From: Candidatus Omnitrophota bacterium | GTDB lineage: Bacteria; Ratteibacteria; UBA8468; MWAK01 | NCBI GenBank assembly: GCA_018829455.1 | Contig: JAHJUB010000099.1 | Span: forward strand, 1-22,242 | Direction: 5' to 3' | Length of the DNA: 22,242 bases | In this document: positions 1 to 7,738 of the stretch, piece after piece | How positions within the stretch are numbered: position 1 is the stretch's first letter | Layout of the letters: each line of letters starts with the position of its first letter | The notes under the pieces: generated by a model | Told to the model about the DNA's origin: nothing | Seen by the model: only the letters and a program-made list of their open reading frames with translations | The model's database searches: none | Made by a program: the position numbers and the translations under genes

Positions 1-94
1 TAGTGCAGTGACTACTCAAACTTCTTCGCTCCTTGTCTCGCTCCAAAATCATCTCTGGCAAATAGGCAATTTTATTCTTCGGTAACCCCTAACT
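1..94. other. Upstream spacer of nadE, no gene recognised
   Basis: I see no coding region or clear Shine-Dalgarno here. The stretch 70-92 (ttttattcttcggtaacccc) loosely resembles the right arm of the inverted repeat at 7771-7788. The promoter of nadE is not recognisable. Confidence 0.4.
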
Positions 95-1828
95 ATGGCA
101 AGAATTGCTCTGGCCCAGATAAACGCTACAGTTGGAGATATTTCCGGAAACACAGCCCGGATATCCGGTTATATTAAGCGCGCCCAAAAATCCGGAGCGG
201 ATCTGGTTGTCTTTCCGGAGATGGCCCTGACCGGTTACCCGCCGGAAGATCTTCTCTTTAAAACCAGTTTTATAGACGCTAACCTTAAAGGTCTTGCGGA
301 GATTGCGAAAAAGACCGTTGGAATAACTGCAATTCTGGGGTTTATTGACCGTAAGGGGCCTAAAAATGACCTTTACAATGCGGCTGCAATCATTGTCCGC
401 GGAAAGGTTCAGGCGATTTACCATAAACACCTTTTGCCTAATTATAGCGTTTTTGACGAAGAGCGTTATTTTAAGGCTGGTCGCGAAAACAAGGTCTTTT
501 CCTTGGGGAATTTCCGTTTTGGAGTCAGTATCTGCGAAGATATCTGGCATCCGGTCGGACCGACTTTCCAGCAGGTTGCGGCCGGCAGCCAGTGTCTTAT
601 CAATATTTCGGCTTCGCCGTACCAGCGCGGCAAGGCGGAGCATAAGGAACGGATGTTGTCCGGCCGGGCTGCAGATTACGAAGTATTTCTGGTTTACGTC
701 AATCTGGTCGGCGGTCAGGACGAACTGGTCTTTGACGGACAGAGCGTGGTTTTTGACCCGGAAGGCAAGGTTCTGGCGAGGGCGAAATCTTTTGCCGAGG
801 ACCTGCTTATCGTGGATATTGAACCAGAGCGCGCTTGTAGGGGCGCCATTCATGGCGCCCGCGGGGCGGATAAATCCGCCCCCTACGATTCTGGCGTTAC
901 AAAAACATATGTCATTCCCGTGCGTTGTAAACGGGAATCCAAGCCTCCGGTAATCAAACCGCGCATTGAACAGCGACTCCCGGATGAAGCCGAAGTATAT
1001 CAGGCTCTGATTACCGGGACCAGAGATTACGTGGAGAAGAACGGATTTAAGAAGGTAATCATCGGGCTCTCCGGCGGGATTGACTCGGCCCTTACCGCGG
1101 CTATTGCGGTTGATGGTCTGGGCAATGACCGGGTGGTCGGCCTCTTTATGCCCAGCCGGTTTTCCGCGAAAATGAGCCGGATAGATGCCCAAAAACTGGC
1201 CAACAATTTAGGGATTGAATTTCACGTAATCTCCATAAAGGAAGTTTTTAACGCCTACCTGAAGACTTTCAAGAATAGTTTTACCGGTGTAAAACCGGAT
1301 ATAACCGAAGAAAATATCCAGGCGCGTATCCGGGGCAACATCCTTATGGCTTTTTCCAACAAGTTTGGTTACCTGGTCCTTACCACCGGCAATAAGAGCG
1401 AAATCGCCACCGGTTACTGTACCCTTTACGGAGATATGGCCGGCGGTTTTGCGGCGCTTAAGGATATTCCCAAGACCCTGGTTTACCGGTTGGCTGCGTA
1501 CCGGAATCAACTGAAATCGGTTATTCCGGAGCGGTCTATAAAACGGCCGCCTTCCGCGGAATTACGGTCAAACCAGAAAGACATAGATACCCTTCCGGAT
1601 TACGCAGTTATGGACCCGATTCTCGCCGCTTACGTTGAGGAGAACCTTTCACCGGTAGAGATTGCCGGCAGCGGTTTTGCGAAGGAGACGGTGCGGAGGG
1701 TGGTAGGGATGGTGGACCGGAATGAGTATAAGAGGCGCCAGGCGCCTCCCGGCGTCAAGATAACCAGCCGCGCGTTCGGCAAGGATTGGCGTCTGCCCCT
1801 CACCAACGCCTTTAAAAACAATTTGTAG
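95..1828 (+). CDS. nadE: Glutamine-dependent NAD+ synthetase
   Basis: Makes NAD+ from deamido-NAD+ with ATP, using ammonia released from glutamine; last step of NAD synthesis, cytosolic. The N-terminal nitrilase-type glutaminase domain shows the expected triad: E42 (VVFPEMALTGY), K111 (YHKHLLPNY) and C147 (GVSICEDIW). The C-terminal synthetase domain (about 310-577) has the ATP-pyrophosphatase P-loop SGGIDS at 326-331 and the downstream GNKSEIATGY and YGDMAGGF motifs. At 577 aa it is some 30-40 residues longer than usual. The excess lies in the linker between domains (about residues 248-283) and is encoded by repeats at 837-940. Start ATG at 95 fits the family N-terminus (MARIALAQIN), though no good Shine-Dalgarno precedes it. 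The stop TAG lies inside a GTAGGACAGGCG hairpin repeat. It converges on hisD. Confidence 0.96.
   Translation: MARIALAQINATVGDISGNTARISGYIKRAQKSGADLVVFPEMALTGYPPEDLLFKTSFIDANLKGLAEIAKKTVGITAILGFIDRKGPKNDLYNAAAIIVRGKVQAIYHKHLLPNYSVFDEERYFKAGRENKVFSLGNFRFGVSICEDIWHPVGPTFQQVAAGSQCLINISASPYQRGKAEHKERMLSGRAADYEVFLVYVNLVGGQDELVFDGQSVVFDPEGKVLARAKSFAEDLLIVDIEPERACRGAIHGARGADKSAPYDSGVTKTYVIPVRCKRESKPPVIKPRIEQRLPDEAEVYQALITGTRDYVEKNGFKKVIIGLSGGIDSALTAAIAVDGLGNDRVVGLFMPSRFSAKMSRIDAQKLANNLGIEFHVISIKEVFNAYLKTFKNSFTGVKPDITEENIQARIRGNILMAFSNKFGYLVLTTGNKSEIATGYCTLYGDMAGGFAALKDIPKTLVYRLAAYRNQLKSVIPERSIKRPPSAELRSNQKDIDTLPDYAVMDPILAAYVEENLSPVEIAGSGFAKETVRRVVGMVDRNEYKRRQAPPGVKITSRAFGKDWRLPLTNAFKNNL
837..886 (+). 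repeat. Double hairpin repeat inside nadE, translated
   Basis: Two back-to-back hairpins: GGGCGCCA (841-848), loop TTCA, TGGCGCCC (853-860); then GGGGCGGA (863-870), loop TAAA, TCCGCCCC (875-882). The unit begins GTAG and ends CTAC, so the ends are also complementary. The first hairpin has the same GTAG/TTCA layout as intergenic copies at 14357, 15387 and 17944. It is read in frame and keeps the NadE frame open. Confidence 0.9.
911..940 (+). repeat. TCATTCCCG...CGGGAATCC repeat inside nadE
   Basis: Inverted arms ATTCCCGT (914-921) and ACGGGAAT (931-938). The same outer arms (TGTCATTCCCG / CGGGAATCC) bound the intergenic element at 8236-8293. Here it is translated (VIPVRCKRES) within the NadE interdomain linker, 24 nt after the double hairpin. 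Confidence 0.75.
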
Positions 1829-1847
1829 GACAGGCGTCTCGCCTGTC
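1825..1847 (+). repeat. GACAGGCG hairpin repeat overlapping nadE stop
   Basis: GTAG lead-in, arm GACAGGCG, loop TCT, arm CGCCTGTC. Near-identical to copies at 8301-8323 and 15416-15438 (loop TCC). The TAG of the lead-in is the nadE stop codon (1826-1828). Lying between convergent genes, the hairpin could also act in transcription termination, but no T-run follows. Confidence 0.85.
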
Positions 1848-1862
1848 AATGTTGGCACGTGC

Positions 1863-1884
1863 AGTTTATCGAACCCGCGTGGTA
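1863..1884 (+). repeat. Degenerate half of TCGA/TTCA hairpin repeat at hisD end
   Basis: The stretch tttatcgaacccgcgtgg resembles ttcatcgagcccgcgtgg at 15399-15416 (16 of 18 bases). On the minus strand it supplies the TAA stop and the last HisD codons. Only the right half of the repeat is recognisable. Confidence 0.5.
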
Positions 1885-3074
1885 ACGCTCCTTTTGTGGT
1901 TTGGCAGTCCTTCCAGTTCCGCGAGCTCCTCAAGATCTCCCGCCCATTTTTTCAACCCTTTTTTGTTCCAGGAAATTCGGGCATAGGAGCGCAGGAAAGT
2001 TGCAGCGGAAAGTCCGGAGAAAGAAGCGGCTGCGCCGCCGGTGGGTAGGATGTGGCTTGGTCCGGCCAGGTAATCGCCGAGCGCAACCGGCGAATAATTT
2101 CCGATGAAGATTGCGCCGGACTTCTTTATCTTTGCCGCGAAACCTCTGGCGTTGGAAACCATTACGACCAGGTGTTCCGGCGCAATTGCTTCAATCAAAT
2201 CAGTTGCCTTCTCTTTTCCGGAAACAACGATAAAACCATCTGTCCGGAACTTTGCGGCGCCTTCCGCCACTTTTTTGTCCGGCGTAATCAGGACGGCCAG
2301 GCCATAACGGTGTTCAGCTTGACCGGCCAGTTCCGCGGAGACGAAAGAGGGCGGGGCGGTCTGGTCGGCAAAGACTACCACTTCACTGGGACCGGCCGGA
2401 CAGTCCAGATTCACGATACCGTAAAGAAGTCTTTTGGCGGCGGCCACGTATTCGTTGCCGGGACCGATAATCAGAGCCACTTTAGGAATTTTTCCAATTC
2501 CAAAAGCGAGCGCCGCTATCGCTTGAGCGCCGCCGATTTTATATATTTCCGAAACGCCCAGAAAAGCGCAGGTTGCCACCACGGCTTTATTTGCCTTTTT
2601 ATCTTTGCCCGGCGGGGTGGCTGCGATTATCCTTTTTACACCGGCAGTCTGCGCCGGCACAATGGCCATCAGCGCCGTGGAAACCAGCGGAGCGGTTCCG
2701 GCCGGAACGTAAACGCCGACTGGTTCTATCGGGACATAAAGCCGCTCCAGGGTTCCTTCCGGTTCCGCAATCTTGAAGTTTTTCGGCAATTCCTTTTTTG
2801 CGAAAGTCCGTATGCGGTCAGCGATTTTCTTGAGCCGCCGGCGCCATTCCGGATTCAGGAATTCCTTTTTTGCCTCCTTTATTTCGGCGTCGGATACCCG
2901 GAAATCGTCAATCTCTACGCCGTCGTAAATTTTGGTTAGTTCCCGTAGGGCCGGTTCTCCGTCTTCTTTTACCCGCCGGATGATTTCCGCGACCCGTTCC
3001 TCCACGCCGGTAAGTTTGGCGCGGCGCTCTTCCAGTATCTGTAGTAATTCCGAAGAACTTACGATACGCATCAT
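1866..3074 (-). CDS. hisD: Histidinol dehydrogenase
   Basis: Oxidises L-histidinol to L-histidine in two NAD+-dependent steps, the end of histidine biosynthesis; zinc metalloenzyme. Family motifs in order: GPGNEYVAAAKRLLYG and NLDCPAGPSEVVV, the AGQAEHRYG zinc-ligand segment (Q and H), APEHLVVMV with the catalytic Glu-His, HILPTGGAA, and C-terminal EGLPNHKRS whose H393 matches the last zinc ligand. At 402 aa it is slightly shorter than the usual ~430, mainly at the N-terminus. The start ATG (3074-3072) overlaps the mannosidase TGA as ATGA, so translation is probably coupled. The last residues and stop fall in a degenerate repeat (1865-1884). No other his genes are in the window, so it sits outside a his operon here. 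Confidence 0.95.
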   Translation of the reverse strand: MMRIVSSSELLQILEERRAKLTGVEERVAEIIRRVKEDGEPALRELTKIYDGVEIDDFRVSDAEIKEAKKEFLNPEWRRRLKKIADRIRTFAKKELPKNFKIAEPEGTLERLYVPIEPVGVYVPAGTAPLVSTALMAIVPAQTAGVKRIIAATPPGKDKKANKAVVATCAFLGVSEIYKIGGAQAIAALAFGIGKIPKVALIIGPGNEYVAAAKRLLYGIVNLDCPAGPSEVVVFADQTAPPSFVSAELAGQAEHRYGLAVLITPDKKVAEGAAKFRTDGFIVVSGKEKATDLIEAIAPEHLVVMVSNARGFAAKIKKSGAIFIGNYSPVALGDYLAGPSHILPTGGAAASFSGLSAATFLRSYARISWNKKGLKKWAGDLEELAELEGLPNHKRSVTTRVR

Positions 3075-6000
3075 ATTTTTATTTTTAACGTATTGAGACT
3101 GTACGGTTTTACCGGTAGCGTTACCTTGTTTTTTTTGATAGAGATGCGGCTGTTATCTTTTTCCGGCAGGTCTGTCCGGAAAAGACCTTTCAGCGGAAAA
3201 CCGAACCTCAGTTCTGTTTTAGTTTTTCTACCCGAAACATCGTAAAACCTTAACGTCAGATTTTTTCCATCCCGTGATTTTTGCAGGGAACTGGGCACGC
3301 AGTCTTCGGAACGGAAATCCAGGAAGGAGAACTCCGGAGGTAGTTTACCACCGTGATTGTCCGTCAGGCAAACCGGCAGGGGGCGATTATAGGAAGCCGC
3401 CTGACGGCTCATTTCCGCTTTGCTGATTTTGCCGAAAAGGAGCCGGTATCCGATGCGGTGGGTCCCGCTGTCCGGCAGGGAGTCCGGTTCGTAGGGGTTG
3501 CGCAGGAGTGTTAAACCGAGGTTGTTTCCGTTTACGAGATAGCCGTGTTTCTCCCGGTTTAAAAGACCCAGCCGGTAGCCGCCTTCGGACAGGGAGGCGG
3601 CTTTAAGGGCCGGTAACTCTTTTCCGTCGGTACGGCGTTCCTGCCAGCCGAAGGGGATTTCAAATTCCGCGAGTGGCCGGTCAAAATCTGCCTGGAAATT
3701 TACCCGGAGCATCGGCACGCCGTCTTGGGCAGACCCTTTTTCCTGCCAGTTTGCGATTACCTCAAAATCTATCTGGGGAAGATTGGGATAGAGAGTGATT
3801 CTTTGCTCAATCGTTGAATCCCGGTACCGCCTTTTAATGGAGAGGGTAGTCCTTACCGGGCCGGATTCAGAAACCTTGAACTCCTCCAGGTCAAGAAGGT
3901 TTTCAATCCGCATGATATTGCCGATAATCCAGGCAGACATCGGGTGCGGTTTCTCCTGCAGGACTTGAAGTAGATTACCGCAAGTCTCTGCCCAGTAGGA
4001 GGAAGGGTCTTCTCCGACGGAACGGCCGATACTCAAAACCTCTTTTTTGTTCTTTTTGTCGTAGAGCCGCCTGATGACGCCGCTGTCCGAAGCAATCTCA
4101 ATTCGGTAGTATGAGGTTTCAAATACCCCCTCCTTCTCCCTCTCCCCTGGGGGGAGAGGTGCAGGTGAGGGGGAAGATTTGCCGGGACAGGCTTTTAACC
4201 AGTAGGTTTTATAGCCGAAAGAAGGAATACTTTCGGCCAGAAAGAGGGCGGACTTCCTGTCCGTAACCTGAACCGGCATTTGTTTACCTTTTTCATCGCT
4301 GACGCGCAGTTCTTTTTCGGCCATTACGCCCGGTAGTTTAAGCTCAATAACCTCGCTTCGTTCCCAGCCCAGCGAATTGAATACCACCAGAGGAGCGCCT
4401 TCTCCTGAAGTGTTTACCTGTTTAGAAATGAAGTTAAGGTTCTCTGTGAGTAATGTGTTACTGCTGGCGATAACCTTATTCGCCAGTTCTTTGGAATATT
4501 GGTACGATTCGGATATCGCGGACCCGTCAAAGATGTCGTGAAACTGGTTGAAGAGGGTGTCCTGCCACCAACTTTCTAATTTTTCAGCCGGGTATTCTTT
4601 GCCCAGGAGGCCGGCGAGGGTTGCAATTGTCTCCAGGGTCAAGAGACTGTTTTCGCAATCCCGGTTTTCTTTTTTGATGTCGGAGTGAGTTGTGTAACAC
4701 CCCTCAAAAATGGGATTGAGTTCTTTTTTAACCACCGGGTACTTCGTTCTGTTTCTCACCAAATCAAAGAACCGGTGCGTTGTGGAAAAGACCAGGGTCG
4801 GCATTACCGGCTTGATATCCATTCGTTTTTTGCGTTCAATATCTTTCCGGGTCGGTCCGCCGCCGTGGTCGCCTACGCCGTAGACGAACATACTTTCAAA
4901 AAGGCGATATTTTTCGCGGAATTTGTTCGCCGTCAAAACAACATTTTCCGACGTGATGAAGTTATTATACACGCTATTGAAAGATAAAACTTTACTGCCG
5001 TCCGGACTTTGCCAGGTAAAGAGCGGAAAGGTAAAACCGCCGTGGGGAAAACCGTTGCCGGCCCGCATAAAATAATAGTTTTTAATTCCAGCGTGAGCCA
5101 GGACAGTGGGGATGGTGACCGGGTGGCCAAAGGTATCCGGCGACCACATTATCTCCGGTTTTACCCCGAAACGTTCGCCGACGTATTTTCGGGAGTAAGT
5201 GATGTGGCGGCATAGCGCTTCTCCGTCAGCCATGTTGAGGTCCCCTTCCGTCCAGGCGTTGGCGGTAACCTCCCAGCGGCCTTCTTTAATTTTTTCTTTA
5301 ACGCGGGCAAAAAGTTTTGGGTTGTGTTCCTCCACAATCCGGTAGATATGCGTTTGGTCCTGGGAAAAGGTCAAGTCCGGGTATTCATCCATCAACTTGG
5401 TGACGGTCTCAAAGTCACGCAGGCAGGTATCTACGGTGTCCTCATAGTTCCAGAGCCAGTTCATATCTATGTGGCTGTGGCCGATTAGATGGACCCGGTA
5501 TTTCCTGGCAAGGGAACGGAATGGCTCCAGGGCATTTTCAATCTCCTTGATGTTGGCGGTGATTTCAGGCCAGTTGCGGTTTTGCAGCACATCAAGATTA
5601 ACCAGGGAGACCGCTTTTTGAAAACTTTTTTTGAAGGAAAGACCGCGGTTGCTCTCCAGGAGTTTTTCGGCAAACCTTATCTGAGAGAGGACCGCGGTGA
5701 GTTCAAATAAGGCTTCTGCTACCACCGGCAGGGAGAATGACCCCCAGAATCCGCCTAAGCCGTCACCGCCCGGCGTTTTGAAGACCAGCAAATGAGTTTT
5801 GCCCGGTTCTATCTTATCCGGCAAAGGAAGTTCCGCGGCCCGCATATCAGCCCAGAATTTATTTTGATACAAAGATTTTCCGTTCCAGAAAACTTCCACG
5901 CCGGAGGGAAAGACAAAATTAAGTTCCACCGGGCTTCCTGAAAGCGAAAGGCCTTCCGTGGTTTTTGGAAACTCTATTTTTTTACGGAAATAAGCCGGAC

Positions 6001-6178
6001 CTTCTTTCATTGACCATTGCGAGATTTTATTTACTTTCCAGTCCCGGTCATCAAAGGCCGGGTCCTCCGCGCCGGTTACGTTCTGTTTGAACCTGAATTC
6101 GCCCAACCCGCAGAAGTTTTGCAGGCTGGTTTCCAGTTTTTTAATCTCTCTTTCCCACGCGGCAATCTTTTTCTCCAT
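3071..6178 (-). CDS. GH38 family alpha-mannosidase
   Basis: Retaining exo-alpha-mannosidase, removing alpha-linked mannose from glycans or oligosaccharides. After an N-terminal beta-rich region (about 30-160), the catalytic domain carries HSHIDMNWLW (234-243; H236 and D238 are expected zinc ligands) and MWSPDTFGHP with the probable nucleophile D348. Further GH38 features follow (YGVGDHGGGPT and a QFHDIFDGSAI segment), then the large beta-sandwich C-terminal half. Length 1035 aa is normal to long. No signal peptide is visible, suggesting a cytosolic enzyme acting on imported substrate. A repeat-derived segment (SSPSPAPLPPGEREKEG) lies between the middle and C-terminal domains. ATG at 6178 has no clear Shine-Dalgarno. 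It lies 47 nt after the cupin gene with a hairpin repeat in the gap, and overlaps hisD by 4 nt. Confidence 0.93.
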   Translation of the reverse strand: MEKKIAAWEREIKKLETSLQNFCGLGEFRFKQNVTGAEDPAFDDRDWKVNKISQWSMKEGPAYFRKKIEFPKTTEGLSLSGSPVELNFVFPSGVEVFWNGKSLYQNKFWADMRAAELPLPDKIEPGKTHLLVFKTPGGDGLGGFWGSFSLPVVAEALFELTAVLSQIRFAEKLLESNRGLSFKKSFQKAVSLVNLDVLQNRNWPEITANIKEIENALEPFRSLARKYRVHLIGHSHIDMNWLWNYEDTVDTCLRDFETVTKLMDEYPDLTFSQDQTHIYRIVEEHNPKLFARVKEKIKEGRWEVTANAWTEGDLNMADGEALCRHITYSRKYVGERFGVKPEIMWSPDTFGHPVTIPTVLAHAGIKNYYFMRAGNGFPHGGFTFPLFTWQSPDGSKVLSFNSVYNNFITSENVVLTANKFREKYRLFESMFVYGVGDHGGGPTRKDIERKKRMDIKPVMPTLVFSTTHRFFDLVRNRTKYPVVKKELNPIFEGCYTTHSDIKKENRDCENSLLTLETIATLAGLLGKEYPAEKLESWWQDTLFNQFHDIFDGSAISESYQYSKELANKVIASSNTLLTENLNFISKQVNTSGEGAPLVVFNSLGWERSEVIELKLPGVMAEKELRVSDEKGKQMPVQVTDRKSALFLAESIPSFGYKTYWLKACPGKSSPSPAPLPPGEREKEGVFETSYYRIEIASDSGVIRRLYDKKNKKEVLSIGRSVGEDPSSYWAETCGNLLQVLQEKPHPMSAWIIGNIMRIENLLDLEEFKVSESGPVRTTLSIKRRYRDSTIEQRITLYPNLPQIDFEVIANWQEKGSAQDGVPMLRVNFQADFDRPLAEFEIPFGWQERRTDGKELPALKAASLSEGGYRLGLLNREKHGYLVNGNNLGLTLLRNPYEPDSLPDSGTHRIGYRLLFGKISKAEMSRQAASYNRPLPVCLTDNHGGKLPPEFSFLDFRSEDCVPSSLQKSRDGKNLTLRFYDVSGRKTKTELRFGFPLKGLFRTDLPEKDNSRISIKKNKVTLPVKPYSLNTLKIKI
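4125..4175. repeat. CTCTCCCC/GGGGAGAG repeat translated inside mannosidase
   Basis: Arms CTCTCCCC (4140-4147) and GGGGAGAG (4151-4158), flanked by the outer purine/pyrimidine arms CCCCCTCC and GGTGAGGGGG. Read on the minus strand it encodes the Ser/Pro/Glu-rich stretch SSPSPAPLPPGEREKEG. The same element occurs in nnrE at 13923-13973 in the same orientation relative to the gene but in another reading frame. Confidence 0.85.
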
Positions 6179-6200
6179 TTTACGTTTATTATTCGTTAAT

Positions 6201-6224
6201 GTAGTGCGACCCTTTCAGGGTCGC
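6201..6224. repeat. GCGACCC hairpin repeat between cupin and mannosidase genes
   Basis: GTAGT lead-in, arm GCGACCC (6206-6212), loop TTTCA, arm GGGTCGC (6218-6224). It starts 2 nt after the cupin stop (on the minus strand) and occupies about half of the 47-nt gap. The same arms occur at 8335-8352. Confidence 0.85.
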
Positions 6225-6225
6225 T

Positions 6226-7437
6226 TTATTTCAGGTCCGGATTCCCCGGCCCAAAATGTTTAAGCATCACGATCGGGTCGTTCTGGGAAGGGTTGGTGAT
6301 GGCAACTCCCTGTCGGGCTGCTTCTTCACTGACGAAGAATTCGTCGCTGGTCAGTTGGCCGTAGCGGATGAGGACCGGCGCTTCAATATCCCAGGCGCCC
6401 ATTTTACCGTGTCCCTGCAGGACAATCAGGCCGTAGCAGGCATTATCCCTGATGGTAACGGTTTGCCCCGGCCGGACCGCAAGTTCCTTGGCGCTGAAAT
6501 TATCCGAACGGTAGGTAATCCATCTTTCATTATAGCCCTCCGCCTCCATTTCCTTCTCAGGCCTGACCGGTTTCGGCCGCATGAAACGGTTATCGGCGAA
6601 ATTAGGGTCCACGTTCTTTTCCCAGTCCAGCACTTCAATCAGATAGTCGTAATTACCCACTTTGTCCGGCGGTGAGTTCTTCCACAACATCTCCTCCGGG
6701 ATAATCTGGTCTCCGACCAGCGATTGATACATCGCAAAGACGTCCGAGGCCTCCTGCGGTTCGTAGGTGCATAAACTTCCGGGTGCGTGTAATACCCCGG
6801 GCGGAACGTCCCAGCCGGTACCCGGTTCCAGGCGGTAGGCGCGGGAAAAGTTGGTAATCTTATTGTCGCCTTTGGTAAAGTCCATCAAACATTTCCGAAT
6901 CTGGTCTTTGGTTGTGCCCGGCTCAATGCCGAAGAAGGTATAAGGAAAATCCCCGCCGTGATTATTCAACTGGGTTGGAAAGTAATAGGCCTCGTGCTTT
7001 GAATTTTGGCCCACCAGTCCGGCGTGTTCTGCCTGGTGGTGCACGTGGTGGGGCAGGGCGCCTTTGTTATCAAAAAACTTGGCGTACATCGGCCAGCGGC
7101 CGTAGTTATTCCAGAGCCGTTCGCCCAGAAGCGTTTTTTTTAATTCGCCGATAGCGTCCCGCAGGAGGATTTTTTGGAATTCCGCGCCGTCCTGAAAGAC
7201 GATAAAACTTAAACCTTCGTTCGGTGCGGTCTTTGGTCCGTTATCCGCCGGCGTGGTAGACGCAAACCAGCGTTCGTCAATTCCGCCCCGGTCACCGCCC
7301 AGAGAGTAATAATCATCCGGGTGAAGTTTGATTCTCCTGCCCGGCACGCAGAAAGAACGAGGCACCCAGTTGGGCGCCAGCCGGAGAATGCCGTTACCCT
7401 GTTCCAGGGCAAGCTCTGCCAAAGTTTTGCTGTTCAT
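6226..7437 (-). CDS. ManA-like cupin protein (possible sugar-phosphate isomerase)
   Basis: A 403-aa protein with the character of type I mannose-6-phosphate isomerase-like cupins. It has a His-rich metal-binding-type stretch PHHVHHQAEHAG, a second cupin-like segment RLEPGTGWDVPPGVLHAPG, and a C-terminal small-barrel region (LAVRPGQTVTIRDNACYGLIVLQGHG). Its place directly upstream of an alpha-mannosidase supports a role in mannose use, but the substrate is not proven and classical ManA motifs are only partly visible. ATG at 7437 is preferred over one five codons upstream (7452), because GGGAGG lies just before 7437, although the spacing is short (3 nt). A promoter candidate lies at 7460-7488. 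It is first gene of the cupin-mannosidase-hisD set. The stop abuts a hairpin repeat. Confidence 0.75.
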   Translation of the reverse strand: MNSKTLAELALEQGNGILRLAPNWVPRSFCVPGRRIKLHPDDYYSLGGDRGGIDERWFASTTPADNGPKTAPNEGLSFIVFQDGAEFQKILLRDAIGELKKTLLGERLWNNYGRWPMYAKFFDNKGALPHHVHHQAEHAGLVGQNSKHEAYYFPTQLNNHGGDFPYTFFGIEPGTTKDQIRKCLMDFTKGDNKITNFSRAYRLEPGTGWDVPPGVLHAPGSLCTYEPQEASDVFAMYQSLVGDQIIPEEMLWKNSPPDKVGNYDYLIEVLDWEKNVDPNFADNRFMRPKPVRPEKEMEAEGYNERWITYRSDNFSAKELAVRPGQTVTIRDNACYGLIVLQGHGKMGAWDIEAPVLIRYGQLTSDEFFVSEEAARQGVAITNPSQNDPIVMLKHFGPGNPDLK

Positions 7438-7459
7438 GTTCCTCCCTAACAAAGATATA

Positions 7460-7488
7460 ATTTTAGCAAAAAAACAGATTTAGCGCAA
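7460..7488 (-). promoter_or_regulatory. Candidate promoter of cupin-mannosidase-hisD operon
   Basis: On the minus strand: -35-like TTGCGC (7488-7483), 17-nt spacer, -10 TAAAAT (7465-7460), giving a leader of about 16 nt before ATG 7437. The -10 is good and the -35 is weak. Confidence 0.45.
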
Positions 7489-7508
7489 ATTGTTATTTTA
7501 GGGTGGGC

Positions 7509-7537
7509 TTGCTTTCATTTTATATCCGTGATACAAT
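7509..7537 (+). promoter_or_regulatory. Promoter of the 47-aa protein gene
   Basis: TTGCTT (7509-7514), 17-nt spacer, TACAAT (7532-7537). Close to the housekeeping sigma-factor consensus; start of transcription expected near 7544, about 28 nt before the ATG. Confidence 0.7.
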
Positions 7538-7571
7538 CTTACCATAGCGATATAAGAAGGAGGTGGGAAAA

Positions 7572-7715
7572 ATGGGAAAAATCCTGATCAAGGACGCGGT
7601 TGAGAGAAAGAAGGGTTTTCTTTACTATATCGACGGCAAGGGAAATGTCTGCGAAGCGCAGATGGCTCGTGGCGGAACAAAGAAGAAGGCAGCGAAGAAA
7701 AAGGCAAAAAAGTAA
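7572..7715 (+). CDS. Small basic 47-aa protein, function unknown
   Basis: Starts MGKILIKDAVERKKGFLYYI and ends in a lysine/alanine tail (GGTKKKAAKKKAKK). The first half has a compact pattern (GFLYYIDGKGNVCEAQMARGG) that looks like a two-strand beta unit with a conserved turn; the tail resembles nucleic-acid-binding tails of histone H1-like or ribosomal proteins. Very strong Shine-Dalgarno AAGGAGGTG 8 nt before the ATG and a near-consensus promoter suggest high expression. Similar short proteins with an MARGG-K-rich end occur, as far as I recall, in other uncultivated bacteria and archaea, but I cannot name a family. A nucleic-acid-binding role is inference from charge only. Confidence 0.8.
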   Translation: MGKILIKDAVERKKGFLYYIDGKGNVCEAQMARGGTKKKAAKKKAKK

Positions 7716-7738
7716 AGAGGATAGCGGGACAAGTTTAG

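Noticed and set aside
89..1192. 367-aa open frame on the minus strand opposite nadE
   Set aside because: It is antisense to clear NadE motifs, with no recognisable protein features.
2052..2939. 295-aa open frame on the plus strand opposite hisD
   Set aside because: Antisense to conserved HisD motifs; composition typical of a shadow frame.
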